From Acinetobacter pittii ATCC 19004 = CIP 70.29 (GTDB lineage Bacteria; Pseudomonadota; Gammaproteobacteria; Pseudomonadales; Moraxellaceae), in the NCBI RefSeq assembly GCF_000369045.1, contig NZ_KB849786.1:178624-242623 (forward strand): a stretch of DNA of 64,000 bases. The letters are read 5' to 3'. The notes under the pieces were generated by a model. The model did no database searches, had not been told where the DNA came from, and was given only the letters and a program-made list of their open reading frames with translations. The translations under genes and the position numbers were made by a program. Positions within the stretch are counted from its first letter, which is position 1. Each line of letters opens with the position of its first letter. This document shows, in pieces, positions 26,451-35,180 of this stretch.

Positions 26451-27077
26451 CTAGGTTTTTTTCACTAGATTTTGTAAAGGTTCGGCAAGCCAATTACGAT
26501 TTTTAGGTGAAATTTTTCCTTCATAACGCTCAAAAATCTTGGTGAGATCTTCGTCGTAGTTGCCACTTGGGTTTAAGTGCCCTAAACAGTGAATCGTCTT
26601 ATGATCATAATCAAAAGAAAACATCACAATGGGAATATTGGCTTTTGCAGCAATATGGTAAAAACCACTTTTCATTTTTTTTGCTTTTTTACGTGTGCCT
26701 TCGGGCGCCATTCCAATCCAGATCTTGTCATATTTTTGAATGGTTGCAACGACTTGCTCAGTAAGTCCATTGGCTGTGTCACGTTTAACTGGAATAACTC
26801 CAGCCCAATCTAAAGCTCGTTTAAATGGTGGTTTAAAAAGGGCATCTTTACCTAGGACCGTAATTTGGATACCTAATCCGAAAATCGCAAGAAAGCCATA
26901 CCATCCATCAATATTGGAAGTATGGGGGGAAATAATCGCCACTGCTTTTGGCAAATTAGGAACTTCGCCTTCAATTGTCCAACCTTGCGCTAAAAAAAGT
27001 TTTTTAAATAGCGCTCGGCTTAAAGCAGTACCGCGTTGAGGTACTAAATCAGGTAAATTAGGGAAATGTTGATCCAT
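26451..27077 (-). CDS. Lysophospholipid acyltransferase (PlsC-like)
   Basis: Glycerolipid acyltransferase of the LPLAT/AGPAT superfamily that transfers acyl chains to lysophospholipid. The catalytic HX4D is in PHTSNIDGW. Substrate-binding APEGTRKK matches motif III, and VPIVMF-like IPIVMFSFD corresponds to motif IV. At 208 residues it is a minimal version without N-terminal transmembrane helix. It is the first gene of a pair with the patatin lipase, stop and start being only a few bases apart. It is probably not the essential PlsC, which is usually longer. Confidence 0.87.
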   Translation of the reverse strand: MDQHFPNLPDLVPQRGTALSRALFKKLFLAQGWTIEGEVPNLPKAVAIISPHTSNIDGWYGFLAIFGLGIQITVLGKDALFKPPFKRALDWAGVIPVKRDTANGLTEQVVATIQKYDKIWIGMAPEGTRKKAKKMKSGFYHIAAKANIPIVMFSFDYDHKTIHCLGHLNPSGNYDEDLTKIFERYEGKISPKNRNWLAEPLQNLVKKT

Positions 27078-27205
27078 ATTTTTTTAAATTTTAACTTGTC
27101 CTAGTTTTATCTTAATCTTTTGAAATATATGCTTCATTGGCAAAATGTAAGAACAACATGACATTTGATGTTATTCCTCATTAAACAAATAAAAAGTAGG
27201 TTTCT

Positions 27206-28465
27206 ATGTTGCGGCAGCAAAATCTTTATCTTCTGCTATTTTCTTTATATTGGGCACAAGGACTGCCTGTTGGGTTTATGACCCATGCTTTACCTGTGAT
27301 TTTAAGGGCAGAAGGAGTTTCACTTGCCCACATTGGTGGCTTTGGCTTATTAATGTTGCCGTGGTCAATCAAGATTTTTTGGGCGCCATGGGTCGACCGA
27401 CACGCACTTTCCCGTTTAGGACATTATCGTAGTTGGATTCTACCTACTCAGTTTTTGACTGTGGGTGTACTGTGTATTTTGTCTTTTTTCCCTGTTCAAG
27501 CTTTAGATCAACCTATTTATTTATTCGCATTTTTTATTTCCCTTCTTTTTATGAACTTAACTGGAGCAACACAAGACATTGCTACCGATGCTTTAGCAGT
27601 CAACTTGTTAAAACATGATCAGCAGCATTGGGGCAATACATTTCAGGTCATTGGTTCGCGGTTAGGTTTTATTGTTGGGGGAGGCGCCGTACTTTGGTGC
27701 TTAGACTGGTTAACATGGCAACCCACTTTTTTGCTATTAGCGACCATAGTATTTTTAAACACTCTACCAGTTTGGTTATTTAAAGAGCCTCAACATACTT
27801 CTCATGCGAGTCGCGAACTCAAACTTGATCAGCAAAATTTAGTCCTAAAAATTAAAGCTTACCTAAGATATTTCTCTCAAAATAAAGAGCTCCGCTCTTG
27901 GTTAATGGTACTGATCACTTTTAAAGTAGCAGACGGCTTAGCAGGGCCATTACTTAAACCTTTAATGGTGGATATAGGATTAAGTTTTACTCAAATTGGT
28001 GTTTACATCACGATGCTCGGTGCAGTAGCAGCACTCGCTGGGGCGGCAATAGCAGGAGGAGTGCTTAAATACTTTTCAAGACCAACAGCATTAATTGGCT
28101 TTTCAGTTTTTAAAATTATGAGTCTAGGAGCCTATGCTTATTTAGCCTATGCCTATGAACAAAAAATTCAGCTGAATGTCTGGGTTATATATACAGTCAA
28201 TGCTTTAGAAGATGCATTCTCGGCAATGCTATTGGTAGCTATGTTGACTCTAGTCATGCATTACAGTCGAAAAGAATATGCGGGAACAGACTTTACCTTT
28301 CAGGTTTCAGTCATGGCGACTGTTAGCGGTCTTCTTTATAGTTTTAGCGGTGTGATTGGAGATGTACTCGGTTATTTCCATTATTTGATAGCTATTGTCA
28401 TTATTGCAGTGATCAGTTTACTGCCTATTTTCCTCTGGAAACATGAGAAAGTACAGGAAAAATAA
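27206..28465 (+). CDS. MFS transporter, AmpG/RhtX-like
   Basis: Inner-membrane major facilitator protein of 419 residues with about 12 hydrophobic helices. The N-terminus YWAQGLPVGFMTHALPVILRAEG is of the type shared by AmpG muropeptide permeases and by RhtX/FptX siderophore permeases, as is the QDIATDALAV stretch. AmpG proteins usually have 12-14 helices and are longer, so I cannot decide between peptidoglycan recycling and siderophore or other solute uptake. It stands alone, without ampC/ampD or siderophore genes nearby. Confidence 0.8.
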   Translation: MLRQQNLYLLLFSLYWAQGLPVGFMTHALPVILRAEGVSLAHIGGFGLLMLPWSIKIFWAPWVDRHALSRLGHYRSWILPTQFLTVGVLCILSFFPVQALDQPIYLFAFFISLLFMNLTGATQDIATDALAVNLLKHDQQHWGNTFQVIGSRLGFIVGGGAVLWCLDWLTWQPTFLLLATIVFLNTLPVWLFKEPQHTSHASRELKLDQQNLVLKIKAYLRYFSQNKELRSWLMVLITFKVADGLAGPLLKPLMVDIGLSFTQIGVYITMLGAVAALAGAAIAGGVLKYFSRPTALIGFSVFKIMSLGAYAYLAYAYEQKIQLNVWVIYTVNALEDAFSAMLLVAMLTLVMHYSRKEYAGTDFTFQVSVMATVSGLLYSFSGVIGDVLGYFHYLIAIVIIAVISLLPIFLWKHEKVQEK

Positions 28466-29002
28466 TGTTAACTAAATGAAATAAAGAACTTTAATATTGC
28501 TCAAGCAGTGATCTAAGCTTTATCTACTACCTTTGTCTATGTTTTTAAAAATGTATATTTTTAGCTATTTAAATGCTCAATTAATTGTGCCATCTTGTGT
28601 GGGTAGCAAATGGAAGCTAAATGGAGAAAAAATGGATTTGGATAACAAGAAAAATCATGTGAATCAATCAAAATGGACAGAAAAATGTTCAATTAGATTG
28701 GTTATTAGCCTAAAGTCTAAAAAAGAATAATGAAATAACGATTTAATCATTCTATAAGATAAGAGAGTTGTGTAGGATTCGTTACAACATGAAGTTAAGG
28801 TAAAAATCTGTAAATCAAAGTATGTTTTTTATGTCTTTGTTTATAGGTTTTAGTCTTGCACAACGTTGAAATTGGTTTTGGTTGCGGTAATAAAATTAAT
28901 GTAACCAATGTGGAGGAGAGTTGATTTTTTAGCTCCTAATTTAATGGCGTAAATCAACTTGGCATGGATAGGCAACATAAAATATATTTTTAGGAGTTTT
29001 TG
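28466..29002. other. 537-base region upstream of the DcaP-like porin
   Basis: Contains one weak short frame (28632-28730) and otherwise noncoding DNA. Near its right end an inverted repeat ATTGGTT (28871-28877) / AACCAAT (28903-28909) and a GGAG...CTCC pair around 28912-28936 suggest a structured leader for the porin mRNA. CAACGTTG at 28861-28868 is a short palindrome. No recognisable riboswitch. Confidence 0.5.
28632..28730 (+). CDS. Possible 32-residue small ORF
   Basis: ATG 28632 is preceded by GGAG at ideal spacing and opens 32 codons rich in Lys, Asn and Ser, ending TAA. The predicted peptide is polar and basic, without a signal or membrane helix. The same frame is open further upstream to 28533 without a better start. 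There is no homology I can recognise, so it may be chance. Confidence 0.2.
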   Translation: MDLDNKKNHVNQSKWTEKCSIRLVISLKSKKE

Positions 29003-30295
29003 ATGGATCTATTCCTTAATCGTAAATCTTTCGTTATTAAAAGTTTAGCTCTTACAGTTACAGCTTTAATGATGAGTGGGGCACATGCTGCGACTTCCGA
29101 CAAAGCGGAAATTCAACAGCTTCGTAAAGAAGTTGAAGCGTTAAAAGCTTTAATTCAAGAACAACGTCAAGTTCAGCAACAACAACAGCAAGTACAGCAA
29201 CAACAGCAAGTACAGTTAGCTGAAGTTAAGGCACAACCTCAAGCTGCTGCACCAGCTTCTCCATTAGCATCATTAAAATCTAAAACTGGTGCTGATGTGA
29301 ATCTATATGGTTTTGTTCGTGGCGATGCTAACTATATTATCGAAGGTGCGGATGGTGACTTCGCTGATGTAAGTAAGTCTAATGGTGAAGCAAAAGATAA
29401 ATTGCGTGCTACTGCTAAAACGACTCGTCTAGGTTTAGATTTTACTGCTCCTGTAAGCAATGCCAAAGTTGGTGGTAAAATTGAGTTGGACTTTGCAAGT
29501 GGTGACAATAACAAATCTGAAAACGTACGTATTCGTCATGCTTACTTAACTTATAACAACTGGTTGTTTGGTCAAACTACATCTAACTTCTTGGCGAGCC
29601 ACGCACCAGAAATGATCGACTTTTCGACGAACATTGGTGGTGGTACAACACGTATTCCACAAGTACGTTATAACTATAAATTAGCTCCTGCGACTCAATT
29701 ATTTGTTTCAGCTGAGGAAGGTAATAGTTCAGCAACAGGTGACTCAGTTAAATATAGATTACCTGTATTAACAGCTAAAATTACTCAAGGTTATGCTGGT
29801 GGTAATGGTAATGCTTCTGCTCGAGCTTTTGTTGAAAACTACAAATCAGGAAAGGGCGATGACCAGACTGGGTGGGGCGTTGCTGCAGGTACTGACTTTA
29901 AAGTAGCAGATCCTTTAAAACTCTTTGCTGATGCTTCTTATGTTGTAGGTAACAGTAACTACTTATATGGTAGTAATTCTGCTTATACTTTAGTTAATGA
30001 TAATATTGAGCAAAATGAATTTGTAGCTGTACAAGTGGGTGGAACTTATAAGATTTTACCTAACCTACGTGCTACTTTAGCATACGGTGCTCAATTCGCT
30101 GATGATGGCACAGACTATGCTAAAGCATATACTGCGGGTAATGAAAAAGTTCAGCAAGCATGGCTCAACGTCATTTATACACCAGTTAAACCAATTGACT
30201 TAGGTATTGAATATGTTAATGGTAAACGCGAAACCTTTGCTGGTGATGATTACAAAGACAACCGTGTTGGTTTAATGGCTAAATACAGTTTCTAA
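29003..30295 (+). CDS. DcaP-like outer membrane porin
   Basis: Trimeric outer membrane channel of the Acinetobacter DcaP family, associated with uptake of dicarboxylates and related small acids. A signal peptide ends at SGAHA (about residue 28). Next comes a predicted coiled coil (IQQLRKEVEALKALIQEQRQV) with a glutamine-rich repeat, then an Ala/Pro linker, then a beta-barrel starting VNLYGFVRGDANY and ending in KYSF. ATG 29003 has AGGAG upstream. At 430 residues the size is typical. A strong terminator follows. The exact solute is not readable. Confidence 0.93.
   Translation: MDLFLNRKSFVIKSLALTVTALMMSGAHAATSDKAEIQQLRKEVEALKALIQEQRQVQQQQQQVQQQQQVQLAEVKAQPQAAAPASPLASLKSKTGADVNLYGFVRGDANYIIEGADGDFADVSKSNGEAKDKLRATAKTTRLGLDFTAPVSNAKVGGKIELDFASGDNNKSENVRIRHAYLTYNNWLFGQTTSNFLASHAPEMIDFSTNIGGGTTRIPQVRYNYKLAPATQLFVSAEEGNSSATGDSVKYRLPVLTAKITQGYAGGNGNASARAFVENYKSGKGDDQTGWGVAAGTDFKVADPLKLFADASYVVGNSNYLYGSNSAYTLVNDNIEQNEFVAVQVGGTYKILPNLRATLAYGAQFADDGTDYAKAYTAGNEKVQQAWLNVIYTPVKPIDLGIEYVNGKRETFAGDDYKDNRVGLMAKYSF
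29168..29215 (+). repeat. Gln-rich in-frame tandem repeat in the porin
   Basis: The unit CAAGTACAGCAACAACAG is present in a 21-base variant, one 18-base copy and a half copy, coding for QVQQQQ-type steps in the coiled-coil stalk. The unit length is a multiple of three, so copy changes would alter stalk length without frameshift. Confidence 0.75.
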
Positions 30296-30318
30296 AAACA
30301 ATATTTAGTTAAAAGCTC

Positions 30319-30353
30319 AAAAGACGAGGTTAAATCTAACCTCGTCTTTTTTT
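30319..30353 (+). terminator. Terminator of the DcaP-like porin gene
   Basis: AAGACGAGGTTA and TAACCTCGTCTT pair perfectly around AATC (30321-30348), followed by T run. Confidence 0.93.
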
Positions 30354-30408
30354 ATATAAATTAAAAGAATTAGCATGCTTTAAAGCTTCTGAATTAGATC
30401 ATTTTTTA

Positions 30409-30425
30409 TTTAAGTCATTTTTAAG
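30409..30425 (+). promoter_or_regulatory. PmrA box of pmrCAB
   Basis: A perfect direct repeat, TTTAAG-TCATT-TTTAAG, lies 48 bases before the pmrC start codon. A -10-like TACATT begins ten bases after it. This is the classical arrangement by which PmrA activates pmrC and its own operon. Confidence 0.8.
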
Positions 30426-30473
30426 TTTCAATTTCTACATTAGAGCATCATAAAAAGATTGTAGTCACCCAAG

Positions 30474-32123
30474 ATGCTGAATTTTTTTTCTACTTTAAAA
30501 CATAAGCAGATTTCGCTGTTTATGTTTAATTTGATTATAGCCATTTGGTTAGGGGCAATTCTAAATATTGGTTTTTATCACCAAGTGCATCTTTTAACTC
30601 CATATTTTGGAATAAAGGCTATTCTATTTTTAGCTGCTACAGTAGTTATTGTGGTTGCTGCTTATTATGCGCTTTTACAGATTTTAAACTGGAAATGGAC
30701 CGCTAAAATTTTTGCAATTTTACTCATCGTGATTGGTGGTTTTAGCTCTTATTTCGTCAATACATTAGGTGTAATTATCTCACCTGATCAGATTCAAAAT
30801 ATGATACAAACTGATGTATCTGAAGTTTCTGATTTAATTTCATTACGTTTCGGGCTTTGGACAGTTTTCTTTGTTGTTTTGCCTATTATTTTAATTACTC
30901 TGGTAAAGTTTAAAAAAGAAAAAGTATCTTACTTATTAATGAAAAAGCTTGGTTCGATTGTAGCCTCATGTGCAATCGTGGGTGTTTTACTATTTGTTTA
31001 TTATGTTGATTTTGCATCTATTTTTCGTGAGCATCGTGATTTGAAAGGTATGATCTCACCACAAAATAGCATTTCTTCCTTAATGTCTTATTACCACAAA
31101 ATGGCACCTAAGAAGAACTTGCCACTTATACATTATGGAGAAGATGCTCATCAAGTTCAGCAAGTACAAAGCAACTTGCCTAAATTAATGGTTCTCGTTG
31201 TTGGTGAGACTGCCCGTGCAGAAAGTTTTGCATTAAATGGTTATTCGAAAAATACGAATCCGGAACTTTCTAAACAAGATATTTTGAATTTTTCCCAAGT
31301 CAGCTCATGCGGTACAGCAACTGCTGTGTCGGTTCCATGTATGTTCTCTGGAATGCCTCGTGTTGACTACGATGAACAACTAGCAAGTCACCGTGAAGGT
31401 CTATTGGACATTGCTAAACGTGCGGGTTACCAAGTAACTTGGATTGATAATAACTCTGGCTGTAAGGGCACTTGTGATCGTGTTGAACAGTACAAAATAC
31501 CAGAAAAGTTAAAGCAAAAATGGTGTAAAGATGGCGAATGCTATGACGATATTTTAATCGATAGCTTAAATGAGTATTTAGCGACTATTCCTAAAGAAGA
31601 CACTCGTCCGCGACTCATTGTTTTACACCAAGTCGGAAGTCATGGTCCAGCCTATTACAAGCGTGCACCTGCCCAGTATCAACCGTTTAAACCGACTTGT
31701 GATACTAATGCGATACAGGGTTGTTCTCAAACAGAGTTATTAAATAGTTATGATGACACGATTGTATATACAGACCATGTGTTAAGTCAGATCATTAATA
31801 ACCTAAAAGAATTATCGAAATATCAAACAGGTTTATGGTATTTATCTGATCATGGTGAATCGACGGGTGAACATGGTTTATATTTACATGGTTCACCATA
31901 TGCAATTGCACCGACCCAACAAACGCATGTACCAATGATAATGTGGTTTTCTGATAGCTGGAAACAACACAACCTTGCACAAGTGAGTTGTTTAGGCCAA
32001 CAAACTAAAGAAAAGTTAAGTCAGGATAATTTATTCCCAAGCTTACTGAGTTTGTTAGGTGTAAAAACTCAGGTCATCAACCCTCAACTGGATATGCTGC
32101 ACTCTTGTGCCCATGTGAATTAA
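30474..32123 (+). CDS. pmrC: Lipid A phosphoethanolamine transferase PmrC (EptA)
   Basis: Inner-membrane enzyme that transfers phosphoethanolamine from phosphatidylethanolamine to lipid A, lowering surface charge and giving polymyxin resistance. Five N-terminal helices (to about residue 180) precede a periplasmic sulfatase-fold domain. Active-site elements are VVGETARAESF, CGTATAVSVPC with the phosphorylated threonine, and SDHGESTGEHG. Several cysteine pairs form the disulfides of the soluble domain. At 549 residues it fits. It is first in the pmrCAB operon, 14 bases before pmrA, and preceded by a PmrA box. An in-frame ATG inside the first helix could give a protein about 16 residues shorter. 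Confidence 0.97.
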   Translation: MLNFFSTLKHKQISLFMFNLIIAIWLGAILNIGFYHQVHLLTPYFGIKAILFLAATVVIVVAAYYALLQILNWKWTAKIFAILLIVIGGFSSYFVNTLGVIISPDQIQNMIQTDVSEVSDLISLRFGLWTVFFVVLPIILITLVKFKKEKVSYLLMKKLGSIVASCAIVGVLLFVYYVDFASIFREHRDLKGMISPQNSISSLMSYYHKMAPKKNLPLIHYGEDAHQVQQVQSNLPKLMVLVVGETARAESFALNGYSKNTNPELSKQDILNFSQVSSCGTATAVSVPCMFSGMPRVDYDEQLASHREGLLDIAKRAGYQVTWIDNNSGCKGTCDRVEQYKIPEKLKQKWCKDGECYDDILIDSLNEYLATIPKEDTRPRLIVLHQVGSHGPAYYKRAPAQYQPFKPTCDTNAIQGCSQTELLNSYDDTIVYTDHVLSQIINNLKELSKYQTGLWYLSDHGESTGEHGLYLHGSPYAIAPTQQTHVPMIMWFSDSWKQHNLAQVSCLGQQTKEKLSQDNLFPSLLSLLGVKTQVINPQLDMLHSCAHVN

Positions 32124-32137
32124 AGCGAGCCTAGAAC

Positions 32138-32812
32138 ATGACAAAAATCTTGATGATTGAAGATGATTTTATGATTGCAGAGTCAACAATAACGTTGCTG
32201 CAATATCATCAATTTGAAGTGGAGTGGGTCAATAATGGCTTAGACGGTCTGGCTCAGTTGGCTAAAAATAAATTCGATTTAATTCTTTTGGACTTAGGGC
32301 TACCTATGATGGATGGCATGCAAGTCTTAAAGCAAATTCGCCAAAGAGCAGCAACTCCCGTCTTAATTATTTCAGCGCGAGATCAGTTACAAAACCGTGT
32401 TGATGGCTTAAACCATGGTGCAGATGATTACTTGATCAAACCATACGAGTTTGATGAGTTACTTGCCCGTATTCATGCGCTATTACGCCGTAGTGGCGTA
32501 GAGGCTCAGCTTGCGAATCATGAGCAACTATTACAAAGTGGTGATCTGGTTTTAAATGTTGAACAACATATTGCCACCTTTAAAGGACAGCGTATTGATT
32601 TGTCTAATCGTGAATGGGCAATTCTGATTCCTTTAATGAGTCACCCAAATAAAATCTTTTCTAAAGCAAATCTTGAAGATAAGTTATATGATTTCGATAG
32701 TGATGTAACCAGTAATACGATTGAAGTATATGTGCATCACCTGAGAGCTAAACTCGGGAAAGACTTTATCCGAACTATTCGAGGATTGGGTTACCGTTTA
32801 GGGCAATCGTAA
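32138..32812 (+). CDS. pmrA: Response regulator PmrA
   Basis: OmpR-class response regulator that activates pmrC and other envelope genes. The receiver domain has the acidic pair at residues 9-10, the phosphoacceptor Asp52 in LLDLGLP and the conserved KPYEFDEL. The C-terminal winged helix includes TSNTIEVYVHHLRAKLG and RGLGYRLG. At 224 residues it equals the A. baumannii protein. No obvious hallmark of colistin-resistance mutation can be judged without alignment. It lies between pmrC and pmrB in one operon. Confidence 0.97.
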   Translation: MTKILMIEDDFMIAESTITLLQYHQFEVEWVNNGLDGLAQLAKNKFDLILLDLGLPMMDGMQVLKQIRQRAATPVLIISARDQLQNRVDGLNHGADDYLIKPYEFDELLARIHALLRRSGVEAQLANHEQLLQSGDLVLNVEQHIATFKGQRIDLSNREWAILIPLMSHPNKIFSKANLEDKLYDFDSDVTSNTIEVYVHHLRAKLGKDFIRTIRGLGYRLGQS

Positions 32813-32835
32813 CTTAATTTTGGAACTTCTTAACA

Positions 32836-34170
32836 GTGCATTATTCATTAAAAAAACGACTGATTTGGGGCACCTCAATTTTCAGTGTCATCTTAGGTTG
32901 TATATTAATTTTTAGTGCGTATAAAGTTGCACTGCAAGAAGTTGATGAAATTTTAGATACGCAAATGCGTTATTTAGCTGAGCGAACAGCTGAATATCCA
33001 TTAAAAACGGTAAGCAGTGAGTTTGATTTTCATAAAACTTATCATGAAGAAGATCTATTTGTAGATATTTGGGCTTATAAAGATCAAGCCCATTTATCAC
33101 ACCATCTCCATTTATTGGTTCCACCTGTTACACAAGCTGGCTTTTACTCACATAAAACCAGTAACGGCTTAATCCGTACCTATGTTTTACCGTTAAAGGA
33201 TTACCAGATTCAGATTAGCCAGCAAGAAAAGGTTCGTGAGGCTTTTGCTTGGGAACTTGCAGGTAGCATGTTCATTCCATATTTGATTATCTTACCATTT
33301 GCGATTTTTGCTTTAGCTGCAATTATTCGTCGTGGGCTGAAGCCCATCGATGACTTTAAAAATGAACTGACTCATCGTGATTCAGAAGAACTGACACCTA
33401 TTGAAGTTGTAGATTATCCTCAAGAATTGTTACCCACAATTGATGAAATGAACCGTCTTTTTGAGCGCATTTCTAAGGCACAAAACGAGCAAAAACAGTT
33501 TATTGCAGATGCAGCCCATGAACTCAGAACCCCTGTGACTGCTCTGAATTTACAAACTAAAATTTTAATCAGTCAGTTTCCTGAGCAGGAATCGTTGCAA
33601 AATTTGAGTAAAGGATTAGCGCGTATTCAGCACTTGGTGACACAGCTTTTAGCGCTAGCTAAGCAGGATGTATCTTTAAGTGTGATTGAACCGACGAGGG
33701 CTTTTCAGCTTAATGATGTCGCTTTAAATTGTGTTGAACAGCTTGTTAATCTGGCTATGCAAAAAGAAATCGATTTAGGGTTTGTTCGTAATGAACCAAT
33801 TGAAATGCATAGTGTCGAACCAACAGTTCATTCAATTATTTTTAACTTAATTGATAACGCAATCAAATACACGCCTCATGAAGGGATGATTAATATTTCT
33901 GTTTTCACTGCTACAGATGGCGATGCGTGTATACAAATTGAAGATAGCGGCGCGGGGATCGACCCAGAACATTATGATAAAGTTCTAAAACGTTTTTATC
34001 GTGTACATCATCATCTTGAAGTGGGGAGTGGTTTAGGTCTATCCATTGTTGACCGAGCAACTCAACGTTTAGGTGGGACTTTGACACTAGACAGAAGTTT
34101 AGAGCTTGGTGGACTTTCGGTTTTGGTTAAACTTCCAAAGATTTTAAATGTTCACGAAACAAGGACTTGA
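32836..34170 (+). CDS. pmrB: Sensor histidine kinase PmrB
   Basis: Membrane sensor kinase that phosphorylates PmrA in response to low pH, iron or cationic peptides. Two helices (about residues 10-30 and 140-162) flank a periplasmic loop. HAMP and dimerisation regions follow, with the H-box FIADAAHELRTPVTA. The N, G1 and G2 boxes are visible as NLIDNAIKYTP, EDSGAGI and GSGLGLSIV. It has 444 residues and a GTG start at 32836, 23 bases after pmrA. The gene ends two bases from the stop of the convergent PAP2 gene. Confidence 0.97.
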   Translation: MHYSLKKRLIWGTSIFSVILGCILIFSAYKVALQEVDEILDTQMRYLAERTAEYPLKTVSSEFDFHKTYHEEDLFVDIWAYKDQAHLSHHLHLLVPPVTQAGFYSHKTSNGLIRTYVLPLKDYQIQISQQEKVREAFAWELAGSMFIPYLIILPFAIFALAAIIRRGLKPIDDFKNELTHRDSEELTPIEVVDYPQELLPTIDEMNRLFERISKAQNEQKQFIADAAHELRTPVTALNLQTKILISQFPEQESLQNLSKGLARIQHLVTQLLALAKQDVSLSVIEPTRAFQLNDVALNCVEQLVNLAMQKEIDLGFVRNEPIEMHSVEPTVHSIIFNLIDNAIKYTPHEGMINISVFTATDGDACIQIEDSGAGIDPEHYDKVLKRFYRVHHHLEVGSGLGLSIVDRATQRLGGTLTLDRSLELGGLSVLVKLPKILNVHETRT

Positions 34171-34171
34171 G

Positions 34172-34882
34172 TTAGACAAGTTCTTGTTTGATTCGTTTTT
34201 CAAACTCAAAGCGATGAATACAAACGGTATAAAATAAGATATTTACGGCCCAAATGACCCAACCAGTCCATAAATTATGACTCAAGAAATGTGCTCCACG
34301 CATCATTTGTGCCCATCCCATCATAAAGCCTAATAAAATGCCTGAAATGAGATAAAAATAGGCACGTTTGGGTTGTTCAAGACGATAAACAAAATAACCT
34401 GTCATTAAAATAAAGCCAGCGCTTGCATGTCCACCCGGAAAGCAATGCCCATGTTTCGCAGTAAAGTCCCAAATATAGCCACCTAAGCTGTTAGGATGAA
34501 CCATATTCCAAGGGCAGGCATGAGCAGATTGTGATTTTAAGAGACCAACCAGTGCGCTGCCAACCATGCTCACGAAAAACATATAACCATATTGCCAGCG
34601 ATAAAGCTTTAATTTCTCAACTTTAAATGATGCAAGCCATAGACCCAAAAAGATGACATAAATGCCAGTAATGATCTGTTTTACAATTTCATGATTAAGT
34701 CTTTCTAGATACCAATTGTCTCGATTGAAAAAATGACCTGTTGAATCAATCCAAGGCTGGATGAGGTACATATCAATTTTCCCACCCACTGGAAAAACAA
34801 TTAAAAGCAGAAAAAAACTGAAAAACAGAAGAATGATATTAATCTGGAAAAATTGTTTTTGCTGATTCATGCCATGCAACAT
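34172..34882 (-). CDS. PAP2 superfamily membrane phosphatase (COG3907-like)
   Basis: Inner-membrane phosphatase with about six helices, active site facing the periplasm. Motif 1 is around Lys117 (KSQSAHACPW), motif 2 is PGGH at about 150-153, and motif 3 is RGAHFLSH with the catalytic histidine; the usual last aspartate is replaced by tryptophan (HNLWTGW). It is of the type found near lipid A-modifying genes, so lipid A 1- or 4'-phosphate or undecaprenyl diphosphate are candidate substrates. It abuts pmrB tail to tail and has its own PmrA box 38 bases upstream. Start ATG 34882 or 34870; neither has a strong ribosome site. Confidence 0.87.
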   Translation of the reverse strand: MLHGMNQQKQFFQINIILLFFSFFLLLIVFPVGGKIDMYLIQPWIDSTGHFFNRDNWYLERLNHEIVKQIITGIYVIFLGLWLASFKVEKLKLYRWQYGYMFFVSMVGSALVGLLKSQSAHACPWNMVHPNSLGGYIWDFTAKHGHCFPGGHASAGFILMTGYFVYRLEQPKRAYFYLISGILLGFMMGWAQMMRGAHFLSHNLWTGWVIWAVNILFYTVCIHRFEFEKRIKQELV

Positions 34883-34904
34883 CAATTAGATTGTGAGTAA
34901 AGGC

Positions 34905-34937
34905 ATTACATAAAATAAAACTTAAATTGCTCTTAAA
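34905..34937 (-). promoter_or_regulatory. PmrA box and -10 of the PAP2 phosphatase gene
   Basis: On the minus strand TTTAAG-AGCAA-TTTAAG occupies 34937-34921. TGTAAT, five of six matches to a -10 box, begins exactly ten bases further, the same geometry as at pmrC. It points to the PAP2 gene, whose start codon is about 38 bases away. Confidence 0.7.
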
Positions 34938-35180
34938 CTAAATTTAATTTCGTGACCAAAATGATAAGTGAGTGTATCCATTCACAACCTGTTGAGCATA
35001 AGAAGTTTAAAGTTTTTGCAAACTATTTGAATAGTAATAAACAAGGAACAGGTTTTGTGAATGGAAATGGTTTTGGTCTTGCGTAGCTTTAGACGCTACT
35101 CATGCCGAAACAAAAGTAACGTAATTGACTGATGTTATTTGCTATTACAGAAGAAAAGACTCTGTCGTGCCTACACAGCA

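Noticed and set aside
35081..35096. GTAGC/GCTAC hairpin between amtB and the PAP2 gene as a terminator
   Set aside because: The stem is short and has no T run on either strand.
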